Assembly: GCA_956465555.1 (NCBI GenBank) | Contig: OY101118.1 | Location: 1,612,001 to 1,676,000, forward strand | DNA from: Nitzschia sp. pyKryTriq1 | Taxonomy: Eukaryota; Bacillariophyta; Bacillariophyceae; Bacillariales; Bacillariaceae | Length of the DNA: 64,000 nucleotides | Direction of reading: 5' to 3' | Shown here: positions 1 through 9,468 of the stretch, piece by piece | How the letters are laid out: each line of letters starts with the position of its first letter | Position numbering within the stretch: the first letter of the stretch is position 1 | Program-made: the position numbers and the translations under genes | Notes under the pieces: model-generated | What the model was told of the DNA's origin: nothing | The model's database searches: none | What the model saw: the letters and a program-made list of their open reading frames with translations, nothing else

Positions 1-823
1 TGTCTCGATTGAACAGAATCTGAGAACATCCTAGTTCCGAAAAGATTAGTGGAATGCTAGAGTTCTCCAAATGGCGATGAAGGTCCAGATAGGATCCCAA
101 CGATCCATCCTCGTTCTCTTCAAAGGTTTGAAGTGAGGAGCACCAACTTTCAATGTTGATTCCTAGAATGTCCAACGTCGCATTTTTATCCTCATTGCAC
201 GTGAGGTAGTGAAGCAACATTTGAGCGGATTCGGCAGGATTTACCGCAGCACTAATGCCGTCGTGTTGTGTGGTGTAAACGAGGGGGAGACGAGCACCCA
301 ATCGCTTCAAATCGCGGGCATAGGCCAACAGACAGGGAGCCGCCGGCCAATCTCGAAGGGAGTTCAAGACTTCATTGCCCAAGACGCCCCCCAAGACATT
401 CGGATGATTTTGCACCGATTCCACGACGCGAGCTCCATAGCGAAAGAGCTTGGCAGTGTAGCACGCGGGCGCCGCCTTGCCACGATCCAGGACGCCATCG
501 CCCGACGCCGTCGTCAAGGGAACCAGTACATAAAAACCAAGTTCGGCGGCAGCTTGGTAGAATCCATCCATGTTATGGTTATCGTGACTACCAGTATCGT
601 CGATATCGAGATGGATCTGATACAATCGAATGGTGTTGATGTAAGGAGAAGCCTCACGAAGCTGTTTCAAAATGGCAATCCAAGCCTCTTCATTGTAGAT
701 CTTTGTGTGGAGACTCACGGGAAACGCCATCCCACGCATCATGAATCGCAGGGAGGGGTTCTGTTCGTAGACCAAGTAGCGACCTTGAACAATGACTCGA
801 TCAATTTCTGTGATGACTGTCAT
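1..823 (-). CDS. GH72 beta-1,3-glucanosyltransferase-like protein (C-terminal end cut by window)
   Basis: An open frame runs from an ATG at 823 leftward off the window edge, about 274 codons without a stop. The translation matches the catalytic core of GH72 (Gas1/Gel family) enzymes, which cut and rejoin beta-1,3-glucan chains. It starts with a strand like 'GRYLVYEQNPS..FMMRGMAFP'. The acid/base glutamate sits in LGNEVLNS and the nucleophile glutamate in IFSELGC near the left edge; both are kept. The sequence 'LGINIESWC' between them is also typical of the family. An in-frame stop lies a short way upstream of the ATG, so this ATG is the first available. No signal peptide follows it, although GH72 proteins are normally secreted, so an upstream exon may be missing. 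In diatoms such an enzyme could act on chrysolaminarin or another beta-1,3-glucan; that is inference. The end of the gene is outside the window. Confidence 0.75.
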   Translation of the reverse strand, partial: MTVITEIDRVIVQGRYLVYEQNPSLRFMMRGMAFPVSLHTKIYNEEAWIAILKQLREASPYINTIRLYQIHLDIDDTGSHDNHNMDGFYQAAAELGFYVLVPLTTASGDGVLDRGKAAPACYTAKLFRYGARVVESVQNHPNVLGGVLGNEVLNSLRDWPAAPCLLAYARDLKRLGARLPLVYTTQHDGISAAVNPAESAQMLLHYLTCNEDKNATLDILGINIESWCSSLQTFEENEDGSLGSYLDLHRHLENSSIPLIFSELGCSQILFNRD

Positions 824-927
824 GGTGGTACTCGTCCTGTATTCTCGTTGGTGAAAACAGTGGTGTCGATACTACGAGTATTCCGATGGATGATTCGCTG
901 ACCGACTTTGTTGTTGCGCCGAGAGAA

Positions 928-1257
928 ATGAGACTCTTTGCTTGCTGCTTGCTGCTTGCTCTGCTTGATGTATCTGTCGCTCTCCCACCAAAAGCACCAG
1001 CAGTCGATAGTGGGAGTTACGATGAAAGTAAAAGTGCAGGCCGAAATGAAGGAACTTGGATGATGATGGAGGTTCTTCGTCTTCTCACCACAGTACAAAG
1101 TAAGAACAAATGTAGTGTCTGTCGTCGTCGTCGAGAGCCACGACCGAGACACGAGACACCACGATCCAGATTTCCAATTCTCTTTTCGCGAATGTCGTCA
1201 TCATCATCCAGGATCTCGCTTGACAACGAGACTTCTTGCGGCGTTCTTACACGTTAA
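928..1257 (+). CDS. Possible small secreted protein, unrecognised
   Basis: This is a 109-codon open frame from ATG 928. Its first 22 residues look like a signal peptide: MRLFACC, then a leucine-rich core, then VSVALP. The rest is basic and serine-rich, with arginine runs from CGT repeats, and resembles nothing I know. It lies just upstream of the GH72 gene and points away from it, so it could equally be part of a shared promoter region. The only support is the open frame and the signal-like start. Confidence 0.2.
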   Translation: MRLFACCLLLALLDVSVALPPKAPAVDSGSYDESKSAGRNEGTWMMMEVLRLLTTVQSKNKCSVCRRRREPRPRHETPRSRFPILFSRMSSSSSRISLDNETSCGVLTR

Positions 1258-1355
1258 GTCGTGTCGATATTCACCAAAGGTCGTGATTTATCGTTTTTCG
1301 ACTCCAGTACAGTAGCTCGAATTTTGTGTGCAGAGTACCTGTATGTACCGTACTA

Positions 1356-1525
1356 TGTACTGTAAACTTCGATTCAAGAAGCTACAGTACCAGGTACCTA
1401 CATACCGGTACAGGGTATCGCCCCTGGGCTGGGATGGATGCCTGTGAGCACCGGACGGAGCGCAGACAGTGTGCTGTAAACTTTGATTCAAAGCTACAGT
1501 ACCAGGTACCTACATACCGGTACAG
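1356..1525. repeat. Direct repeat pair of about 57 bp in GTAC-rich DNA
   Basis: Nearly identical copies begin near 1356 and near 1469. Each reads CTGTAAACTT, then GATTCAA, then ACAGTACCAGGTACC and TACATACCGGTACAG. They differ by a few bases. Both sit in the gap between the GH72 gene and the acidic membrane protein. The rest of this gap (1258-1827) holds GTAC palindromes and no convincing gene. Confidence 0.8.
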
Positions 1526-1827
1526 TATGTGCGCACGCTCTCTGGGTTCGTACCGCCACTGGTACAGTACTGTACTGCACTACCAGCAGAGAAAAAACGC
1601 GAAGTGCATGCTGTCGTCGTGTGTGCTTGGTGTTCGGGGGTCGTCGGTTGCGTTGGTCGAGCGGTGTTGTGTGGCCGTTTTGTTGGGGCTCTTGATATTG
1701 CGCTGCCGGATCCACCCTCCACCGCATCTACTGCCATCTTTCTGTTCTTGTACTCGTACTTTTATTGAGATTCATAAACCAGCTTGTTAGGTCGCCATTG
1801 GTTGGTAGGAGTATAACACAGCTCACC

Positions 1828-2640
1828 ATGGATGCAAACAAGCGCAGCAACAATGTCGTTTCCAGACGAGGAGCACAAGCACTTCAAGCGAGTTCGGAAG
1901 AAGTCCGACCCATGTTGCCCGCAGCCGGTAGTACCAGCAAAGGCGGCAGTCACCCCGCTCCACCCCGCTCAGGTCAATTCACCATCTTGCCCGCGTTCAA
2001 TACTAGCAGCAACAACAGCAACAGCAATGATGGCAGCAAGGACCCTCATCACAAACGCCGGTATCGGGTCAATCTTCCTATCCGCATGTTGCTTATCTTG
2101 GCCATGGTATTTATAGCTGTACCCTTGACAATTTTTTTCTACAAGGAAGTGCACATTCACCAAGCGCACAATAACGAGGCACATTTCAAACCAGAGAAAT
2201 ACGTCAATGTCAATACGCAAGATGTCATGTCGCAATTTTCAAAGCATCTAGTAGGCAAGCACGACGACAATTCTGTGTCCTCCGACGACAAAGAAAAGGA
2301 CGACGAGGAAGGATCACCCACGAAGAAAGAGCAGTCATCTCTAGATATTAAGAGCGACAAAGAAGCCAAAAACGAGTTAGAAGAGGAGCAACCAGACGAA
2401 ACAGAGGAAGGGGAAGGAGATAAGGACGAAGGATTAGCTGGCGCAGGCGAGGGGGAGGGCGAACCCCGAGGAGAAAAGGAGACTGGCGACGTTGTCGATG
2501 ACGGTGACGGTGACGGAGAGGAAGCCGATGAGGAGGGTGGTGACAAAGACGATGAAGGTGAAAAAGAAGAAGAAAACCTTGAAGAAGGGGAGGAAGAAGG
2601 AAAGGGACGAAGAACGAAACGAATACGGCGGCGAGTGTAA
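1828..2640 (+). CDS. Single-pass membrane protein with acidic C-terminal tail, unrecognised
   Basis: This is an intronless 270-residue protein. I chose ATG 1828 (MDANKRSNNV); the frame is open a little further upstream but has no ATG there. Residues 1-75 are polar and disordered. A basic patch (HHKRRYRVNLPIR) precedes one hydrophobic segment at about residues 85-108. That order fits a type II or tail-like anchor with the short N-terminus in the cytosol. The last 110 residues are almost wholly Glu/Asp/Lys/Gly, ending in a basic cluster (RRTKRIRRRV). Low complexity prevents a family call. A possible role is as a membrane anchor with a calcium- or protein-binding acidic tail, but nothing in the sequence proves it. 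Confidence 0.6.
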   Translation: MDANKRSNNVVSRRGAQALQASSEEVRPMLPAAGSTSKGGSHPAPPRSGQFTILPAFNTSSNNSNSNDGSKDPHHKRRYRVNLPIRMLLILAMVFIAVPLTIFFYKEVHIHQAHNNEAHFKPEKYVNVNTQDVMSQFSKHLVGKHDDNSVSSDDKEKDDEEGSPTKKEQSSLDIKSDKEAKNELEEEQPDETEEGEGDKDEGLAGAGEGEGEPRGEKETGDVVDDGDGDGEEADEEGGDKDDEGEKEEENLEEGEEEGKGRRTKRIRRRV

Positions 2641-2660
2641 ATGAAAGCAAAACGGCATGA

Positions 2661-2692
2661 TTCGTTCGTTCGTTCATTCATTCATTCATTCC
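2661..2692. repeat. Tetranucleotide microsatellite (TTCG)n/(TTCA)n
   Basis: A run of CGTT/TTCG units turns into ATTC units just after the stop of the acidic membrane protein. It is a simple repeat in a 3' UTR. Confidence 0.8.
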
Positions 2693-2848
2693 AGTGACTG
2701 GCGGATCATCTACTAGCTAGAGACTCTTCCTCGCAGAGAACCCTCACGAAGAGCTGGTGTGCTTTTCACTATAGAGCAGATGGAATTAGAGAAGGTTGCG
2801 GTGAGGATCTACCAAGACGGCAAGCAGAACAGAAGCTCCCGTGGGCAC

Positions 2849-4151
2849 TTACACGAAAGCCTTGACATCAATCTTTCCATTTTCATCGGGCTCAATGACT
2901 CCCTTTTCCGTCACAATACCACGAATATTCTTGGCTGGTGTGACATCGAAGGCGGGATTCCAACAAGGAACGTTTTTGGGTGCCTTGGACGTCTCGATCA
3001 ATTCTTCGGCCTTGCGCTCTTCGATTGGAATTTGATCTCCACTGCCCAGTGTAATATCAAGCGATGTAAGTGGGGCCGCCACATACACGGGGACGTTGTG
3101 GAAGGCCGCAATGATGCTCAAATTGTAGGTGCCAATCTTATTGGCGGTATCACCGTTCGCGCAAACACGGTCGGCACCGACTACGACAGCATCCACTTGC
3201 TTGGTCTTAACAAACAAAAATAGAAACGACAATTTTGTCAGAACGAGTCCTGTATTAGAGTACGATCGATACAGCACCTCATCTGTCGTCGTATAGATGA
3301 CCTTCATCCCGTCGCCACTCAAGCTTTTCAGTCTTCCCATAATATCATGTATTGTACTCACCTGCATCAAGGCTCCTGCCGCGGAATCACAAATTAGTTG
3401 CCCGCCGGGCATTTTTTCTTCCATTATCTCAAATGCTGTCAATCGTGATCCTTGATTGTATGGTCTGGTCTCGAGAGCAGTAATACTTTCCATTGCATCC
3501 ATTTCCTGAAGTCGTCGGGCGATACCCAGCGCAGTCCCATACCCCGCAGTGGCCAAACTTCCCGTGTTGCAAATAGTAACGAGATTGACCTTGGACTTGC
3601 CAGTTTCTTTCAAGATTGCTTCGGCGCCATATTTTCCGATCGCCTTGTTGTCGTTCACATCTCGTTCCAACATAAATTCGGAATAATCCTTGACGGCTTT
3701 CAAGAGTTTGTCTTTGGGCGTCGCGCCGGTATCTTGCAATAACATGGCCAATTTTAGTTTTGTATCCAGTTCTCCCAAAGCATTGGACAAATTGACTGCC
3801 GTGGGTCTGGAAGTCTTCAAATACGCCATTTTTTGTTGAATTAGTCCCAAGATTTTGGTGCTGTCGTTGTCCATTCCCACCAGAGCAGATACCGTCGCGG
3901 TGTTGGTATACAAATCGACCGACAATCCCAACAATGCCACAATCGCAATGAGCGGGGCACCCCGAATCTGCATCGTGTGAATGACACTCCATGCGGTCTC
4001 AACGTCAGGAACATCAATGTAAACTTTTTCGTGTGGAATCAAAAGTTGATCCAATACTTCGAGCTTTGGCACGGGGTCACTGCTGTAAATGAGAGACTGC
4101 AAGTTGCTGGACGTTTTCGCCTTTTTGGTGGGTGGTTCTGGGGAAGTCATG
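2849..4151 (-). CDS. MRI1: S-methyl-5-thioribose-1-phosphate isomerase
   Basis: This enzyme of the methionine salvage pathway converts methylthioribose-1-phosphate to methylthioribulose-1-phosphate. Family motifs are clear: MQIRGAPLIAIVA near the start, TICNTGSLATAGYGTALG with the catalytic cysteine, ETRPYNQGSRLTAFE, and VVVGADRVCANGDTANKIGTY with the catalytic aspartate. I start at ATG 4151 (MTSPEPPTKKAK). The frame is open further upstream, but that extension looks unlike the family. The open frame is continuous, yet 52 codons (3206-3361) interrupt the conserved CDSAAGALMQ..TKQVDAVVVGAD stretch. They begin GTGAGT and end TTAAG, so they form a 156-nt intron with no stop. Spliced exons are 4151-3362 and 3205-2849, giving 381 residues, the normal length. 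The gene is divergent from the glycosyltransferase at 4591. Confidence 0.92.
3206..3361 (-). other. Stop-free in-frame intron inside MRI1
   Basis: The segment starts GTGAGT after CAG and ends TTTGTTTGTTAAG before ACCAAG. Its length of 156 nt is a multiple of three with no stop, so retention would add 52 residues. Those residues fall in the middle of a conserved block that is contiguous in the family, so removal is the expected form. Confidence 0.8.
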
Positions 4152-4590
4152 TTCGGAAAGGAGGTGGGATGGCAAACGATGATGCACGGTGGGAGGAGGG
4201 GGGTGGATATAGAGGGAGTAGGGTATCCAGAAGCGATCGATACACGTACTCGTAGGAATAGTAATGAGTAGACTAATGACAACACAATCAAGAAAACGAG
4301 AAACGATCGGCCATCGTGGATCGCGACGAATCTTTGGCGGACGATGACAGACGCCCGAGCGTAGTCGAATGATGGATCGTGTATCGTGGAAGTGCAGTGT
4401 GTATTATCGTTACTATACAGTATGATGGTACGAGTAAAACAAAAACGATCAACGACGATGACGGCATTTCGACCATGACATCTATTACCAGGTACCATTG
4501 TGTTGTGAAAAGTTTCGACGACTCATTTTTTCACCCTTCTCTCTACAACTGAATTCTCCGCCTGCTTGCACGAGCGATGATAATGTCTAG

Positions 4591-5928
4591 ATGAAATGCT
4601 TACGGAGAAACAGTGGCTGCGCCAATCCGCTGAGAATCGCAATGGCAATTGCGACGGTCCTCTCGTGGGTTCCCTTGTGGCAGAGCGGACGACTGACTCA
4701 GAATATCTACGAATACTCTAGTCAAGGGGATAATGAAGAGCCATTATTAGCACCTGTACTGACGAAAGCCAATCGTACAACGTCAAGAATGCAATTTTCG
4801 AGGCCGTGCAATATTTCTTGTACGCTTCCTCAGTGGATGCAGAACTACATGAGTTGGCACACGAATCAATTGCAGCAAATACGAAAACATCCACCTTCCG
4901 AGCAACCGTGGTTGCAACAAAGACTACTGGTGGTACGATGTCTGGAAGGAGATCGATGCGGTGGAACGGCGGATCGACTCAAGAGTCTTCCCTTGTCCTT
5001 GGCGGTCGCGGCCAAGACCAGGCGATTGTTGTTTCTGCGATGGACGCGTCCTTTTCGATTGGAGGAATTCATGGTCCCTGGTGAACAATTCAATTGGACG
5101 GTCCCAGATTCATTGGTGCCTCTACTGGATAGCAACAAGACTTCCAAGGTTTTCTTCGGAGGTAAGGCGGCGAATCAAAATATTGTCAAGTCTGCACACA
5201 ATCCTAGTATCTGGGTAGTCGAAGGCGCCGCCCAACAGGCACGCGAGGATCTCTTTCGGAACATGGTTTCGGGATTGCAAGGCACTTCGGGTCAAGCCAT
5301 TGCAAATCCGCCCGATTTTTTTCATGATAAGTTCCTGGCTTTGTTTCGACCTGTCCCAGCACTACACGCTTTGGTGGAGCATGAAATGCAAGAGCTGGAT
5401 TTGTGGCCGAACCAATTTGTAACGGCCCACATTCGAGCCAAGTATCCGGGAGAACCCTATCGAGAAACTTGGAATGTCACTTTATTGCAACGAACTGTCG
5501 AGAATGCCATCGATTGTGCCTCCTCCCTTGTCTCTGGGAAAGGCTTGCCTGTCTACGTTGCATCGGACACTTTAGTGTCTTTACAAGCAGCTCAAGCATA
5601 CGGAAAATCCTCCACGCCCTATCGGGTCGTCTCTCACCTTGACGTTCCCACATCCGATGAGTCATCCAGCAATTTCCAGGTTCAGAAAAAGTTACCCCAT
5701 CAAGATCCGCCTCATTTGAACTTTGCCAAGGAAGAGGATCCGTCGGCGTTTTTCTCCATCTTTGCCGACCTCTTCATCATGTCCCAGAGTCGGTGTGTGG
5801 CTGTAGGAGCAGGTGGCTTTGGGCGCTTTGGTAGTTTGGTGAGCTTTAATGCAACGTGTCATATAGCACATTCCACCAAGGGCAAGCTGAATTCTTGTAC
5901 CTCGGTGGGTGGGAAGCCAGGAGCCTGA
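4591..5928 (+). CDS. Type II membrane glycosyltransferase, fucosyltransferase-like
   Basis: This is an intronless 445-residue protein. It has a short basic N-terminus (MKCLRRN), then a hydrophobic anchor at about residues 13-32, as in Golgi type II enzymes. The lumenal part has CGGTADRLKSLP near residue 125, which resembles the GxGxRxxSL-type donor-binding motif of fucosyltransferase-fold enzymes. Further along come VTAHIRAKYPG and SQSRCVAVGAGGFGRFGS near the C-terminus, both typical of GT23/GT37/GT65-like proteins. Several N-x-S/T sites lie in the lumenal part. The donor is probably GDP-fucose, but donor and acceptor are inferred from fold resemblance only. A divergent promoter of about 440 bp is shared with MRI1. 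Confidence 0.6.
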   Translation: MKCLRRNSGCANPLRIAMAIATVLSWVPLWQSGRLTQNIYEYSSQGDNEEPLLAPVLTKANRTTSRMQFSRPCNISCTLPQWMQNYMSWHTNQLQQIRKHPPSEQPWLQQRLLVVRCLEGDRCGGTADRLKSLPLSLAVAAKTRRLLFLRWTRPFRLEEFMVPGEQFNWTVPDSLVPLLDSNKTSKVFFGGKAANQNIVKSAHNPSIWVVEGAAQQAREDLFRNMVSGLQGTSGQAIANPPDFFHDKFLALFRPVPALHALVEHEMQELDLWPNQFVTAHIRAKYPGEPYRETWNVTLLQRTVENAIDCASSLVSGKGLPVYVASDTLVSLQAAQAYGKSSTPYRVVSHLDVPTSDESSSNFQVQKKLPHQDPPHLNFAKEEDPSAFFSIFADLFIMSQSRCVAVGAGGFGRFGSLVSFNATCHIAHSTKGKLNSCTSVGGKPGA

Positions 5929-6330
5929 AATGAATCATCAACTCTATAGCTCGCGAAGACTAATCTACCAGAGAATACCCACAGTCGATCTGAAGCTATA
6001 GCGAGCACACATATCCTTCTATTTTTATTTTTATTGTAGCTGCTGTAATTCGTTGTTGCTCCAAGTTGTAGTACTCGTAACTACTGTTATCTGTAACTCA
6101 TGAACAAACTTGGCTGAAGTTTGTTTGAGAAGATATCGTAATAACAAATAAAGAAAACTATGAATTAAAAGGTACAGTAAAGTCTTCTCCCATCGTAGTC
6201 AACGAATGGTGATGAAGGCTTCCGAATGTAGGCAAGATATCGCGTATGTACAACATGTACGGTACGGGACTCCATATAAGGGACTCAGGAAGTCGAATTT
6301 CATCTCACTCCCTCACGATGAGTGAGGCAC
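5929..6330. other. Intergenic, AT-rich, probable LTR remnant of the copia fossil
   Basis: No gene is visible. Read on the minus strand, directly below the copia frame, a purine-rich tract (about 6306-6314) is followed by TG and then a TATATGG box. That is the layout expected of a polypurine tract and a 3' LTR. The far end of the LTR cannot be fixed because no second copy is in the window. Confidence 0.35.
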
Positions 6331-7461
6331 TTACCCCATGAAACGATTCCGCAGTTTTAGAAATTGATCGCGCGGCAATGGTTTGGTAAAGATATCAGCA
6401 ATTTGTTCGGTAGTAGAGATATGTTGAATGTTGATAGTTTTTGCAATAACATGCGAACGGAAATGATGGAGGCGAATGGACAAGTGCTTGGTACGAGGTC
6501 GTGTACGATGATTTGTAGCGATTTCAATGCAGCTTCGATTGTCCTCGAACACAGTACATTTGACTTCGGGAACAGAACCGTTGATATCGAATCCAAGTGA
6601 TTGCAATTCCTTGATGAGATTCATGACGCCAATCACTTCACGCAATGAGGATGACAGAGCGATGTATTCTGCCTCAGTCGTAGACAAGGCAATCAGCGTC
6701 TGCATTTTGGAAGCCCAAACGATGGGACAACCAGCGTACATGATTACATATCCCATGCGCAAATGAGTAGAAAGGGGGTCAGAAGATGAGCGATGTTGCC
6801 AAGAACCAGCAAAGTCAGCGTCAACATAGCATTCCAGCCCTTTAGAATGGTCGGGTTTGAAGTGCAGTCCCATATCTTTCGTCTTCAATAGATAGCGACA
6901 GATTCGCTTTAAAGCCTTTGCATGGGATTCCTTTGGCTCATTGCAGAAGCGTGCACATTGTTGTACCGCCATGGTCAGGTCAGGTCTGATCATCGCTTGA
7001 AGATAGCTTAGACTGCCGACCACAGAGCGGTAATTCCAATCATAAGAATGTCCCGAAGCTTCTTCAGGATCTTTATCAAGCAGATGAGTGTGGCAAGCAG
7101 GAGTATCGTGAATTTTGGTTCGGGAAGCCTTAGGGTCCAAACCAACCATTTCAAGGATACAAGAAACCATCCTGGGTCGAAGTTCATGACTAGACTTTTT
7201 CTCAGACACATTCTCGTTGAACATATGGGACAAGTACAGTTCACGGATGAGTTTCCATTGGTTTCCATGCTTCATGACGGCACGAATCAAGATATCTGTG
7301 TTCTCCTTATTCCAATCGTAGATTCTGTTGTGGGCAGGCCGTCCTTGCCTCCAGGGTCTGGAGCCACAAGCGTTTTTGTTTCCAAGCAGCGAGGGTTTGG
7401 GGCCACAAGCGTTTTTGTTTCCAAGCATCGAGGGTTTTGGGCCTGTTTCATTGAGTATCAC
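6331..7461 (-). mobile_element. Ty1/copia retrotransposon fossil, RT end and RNase H part
   Basis: This is the 3' part of a Ty1/copia pol region. It carries the end of the reverse transcriptase (YDWNYRSVVGSLSYL, RPDLTMAVQQCARF) and an RNase H domain (YVDADFAGSW, LSTTEAEYIAL, EDNRSCIEIA), and ends with TEQIADIFTKPL, the usual copia terminus. Gag, protease, integrase and most of the RT are absent here, and no 5' LTR or target-site duplication was found. The element is a broken, old 5'-truncated copy. The upstream end contains a short tandem repeat (see 7340-7440). Confidence 0.85.
7340..7440. repeat. Short tandem repeat at the truncated end of the copia fossil
   Basis: Two units of about 42 bp each read GGGCCACAAGC, GTTTTTGTTTCC, AAGCA, CGAGGGTTT, with a third partial unit on the left. 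They mark the edge where recognisable copia sequence fades. Confidence 0.75.
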
Positions 7462-8054
7462 TCGTAGGAGACAGTTAACAACAACAACAGATGGAAGAAG
7501 TGATAGTGATAAAGTAGTACTACTTTACGACACCAATGTTGTAGGTTAGTTCCCTTGCCCCAGTTCACTATTGTTGTCCAACCAAGCAGCAGGTCCAACA
7601 TCATATTGTTATCTGTTGGCTTCCCAATCCATCATCATTTTTAGTAGTCTGATTAGTCATGTCGAGGCTTATGTACAGTGATATATTATTACATTGCATC
7701 GGAACGAAAGATTATTATATAATATTCATCCATGAAGACAAGCAAAACACCAATACGATCCGGCGCACAAACCTTGCACAAACATCGCCGTTGTTCATTT
7801 TGAGAACCCCTCTAAGATCTCGCCACATGTTCTCAACAGTCGAGATCCTCCATCCTTCCGACAATGCTAAATATTGTACATAGACTAATTTGTATCTATA
7901 TTGGGGAGGGGACCAAAACTCCAGAAATGAAACGGGGGAAAGTTGAATGAACACCTCATCCATTTTTTCGTTCTTTCTTCTTTCTCATGAACATTGACCA
8001 TGAACAACTTCATTTCTACTCTCATGTTCTCCTATTTGCTCGATAGACGTGACC
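7462..8054. other. Intergenic gap, no gene seen
   Basis: AT-rich DNA between the copia fossil and the FAD oxidoreductase. I see no conserved frame. The stretch just before 8055 is pyrimidine-rich and may be the promoter and 5' UTR of the downstream gene. Confidence 0.5.
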
Positions 8055-9389
8055 ATGGTCGACTGCGCTTCAACATTGTATGACTTGGTTGTAATCGGTG
8101 GAGGTGTGGTGGGTTTGTCCGTATTGCGAGCGGCCACATTGCAAGGTTGGAGGTGCGCCTTGGTGGAAAGCCAGAATGAATTGTTGACCCAAGCGTCAGG
8201 TTCCAATTCGGGCATTGCTTGCACTGGCGTGGATGCGTCGCCTGGAACTCTGGAACGGGCACTGATTCGAGACGCCAATTCACAGTTTCGCGTATATTGT
8301 CAAGCGCATAACTTGCCGACACGCCCTTGTGGGTCTCTTGTGTGCCTCTGGCCGTGGGATGATCAAGATCGGCTGGATGAAGTCTTACTGGAATCGCTGG
8401 ATGCTGGTGATACTCACGCCCAGCGATGGACGTCGGAACAAGTGCTTGCTGAGGAGCCTAATCTTGCTCCTTCTTGTCGAGGTGCTGTTCATATCCCTGG
8501 GGAAATTGTGGTCGATCCATGGCTGTACTCCATTTCACTGGGCTTGCATGCACGAGAAAATGGTGCTGATTTTTTTACCAATTTTTGTGTCGATGGAACA
8601 ACTTCTTTCTTCAACGATGGCGTTTGGACGATACGGCGGAATCGAGATCCCAAATCGCCGCCTACGACTCCAGTCGCATTGAAAGCCAGATGCGTGGTCA
8701 ACGCGGCCGGAATCTTTGCTGATCTCGTTCAAGGACAAACCCACGGGATGGCACAATGGACCGCTAAACCGAGGCGTGGACAATACCGAATCTACAACGC
8801 ATCCCCGACATCCAAGATTTCACATCCCATACAGCCAGTGCCTTCTCAATTCACGAAGGGGATATTCGTCTTTAGCACGCTGTACAATCAGCTGGTAGTA
8901 GGACCCACTGCCTTGGATCAAGATTCTCGGATAGATCGCGAACCAGATTCTCGAGTCGCAGAGCAGTTGGATCTGGTCATTCGTCGAGTGATACCTAGTT
9001 TGGATACAGAGTCGGCCTATGTGGGAGAATATGTAGGAATCCGCCCCGGGACCGATCAACGAGACTATCAAATACACTTGTTGCCAGAGAAACAATGGGT
9101 AGCCGTCGCTGGTATTCGGTCCACTGGGCTCACGGCGAGTCTCGGCATTGGAGACTATGTTGTACGACTCTTAGGCTGTATCTTGGAGCCACCCCCAGTG
9201 AAGAAACCAGTCCAAACGACACCCCTACCACCCATAACTGAACTTATTCGGGACTTTCACACTCGCAAGGATGGCCGTGTCGTCCTTCAGGGCCATGCGT
9301 ACAAAGTCACCCACCCGCTCACACGGCTGGGATGGCAAGCTCAGCATGCTGATATCACCTCTCCGTCTTCCTACCAAGCCAAACTCTAA
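8055..9389 (+). CDS. FAD-dependent oxidoreductase, GlpA-type glycerol-3-phosphate dehydrogenase/L-2-hydroxyglutarate oxidase-like
   Basis: This is an intronless 444-residue protein starting at ATG 8055 (MVDCAST). The N-terminal Rossmann motif YDLVVIGGGVVGLSVLRAA binds FAD. It belongs to the DAO superfamily: 'SGSNSGIACTGVDASPGT' resembles the GlpA/LhgO signature, 'CVVNAAGIFAD' is the second FAD contact, 'FVFSTLYNQLVVGPTA' matches the GlpA active-site strand, and 'IRSTGLTASLGIGDYV' is the C-terminal FAD-binding end. Substrate is therefore either glycerol-3-phosphate or a 2-hydroxy acid; the GlpA-like VVGPTA segment favours the former. The C-terminal 60 residues are short and contain no cysteine-rich BFD domain as in bacterial GlpA. 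No clear targeting peptide precedes the FAD motif. Confidence 0.8.
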   Translation: MVDCASTLYDLVVIGGGVVGLSVLRAATLQGWRCALVESQNELLTQASGSNSGIACTGVDASPGTLERALIRDANSQFRVYCQAHNLPTRPCGSLVCLWPWDDQDRLDEVLLESLDAGDTHAQRWTSEQVLAEEPNLAPSCRGAVHIPGEIVVDPWLYSISLGLHARENGADFFTNFCVDGTTSFFNDGVWTIRRNRDPKSPPTTPVALKARCVVNAAGIFADLVQGQTHGMAQWTAKPRRGQYRIYNASPTSKISHPIQPVPSQFTKGIFVFSTLYNQLVVGPTALDQDSRIDREPDSRVAEQLDLVIRRVIPSLDTESAYVGEYVGIRPGTDQRDYQIHLLPEKQWVAVAGIRSTGLTASLGIGDYVVRLLGCILEPPPVKKPVQTTPLPPITELIRDFHTRKDGRVVLQGHAYKVTHPLTRLGWQAQHADITSPSSYQAKL

Positions 9390-9468
9390 AGGTTTTGTCC
9401 CATATTAGTACATACTATTTTTGGTTTTGCAAAATCCAAGCAGTGCACTAACATCATTGACTCTACTA

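Noticed and set aside
209-901. 230-codon plus-strand frame
   Set aside because: Antisense to the GH72 frame, whose catalytic motifs read on the minus strand.
2157-2681. 174-codon minus-strand Ser/Pro-rich frame
   Set aside because: Mirror of the acidic GAA/GAG codons of the gene at 1828-2640; no independent support.
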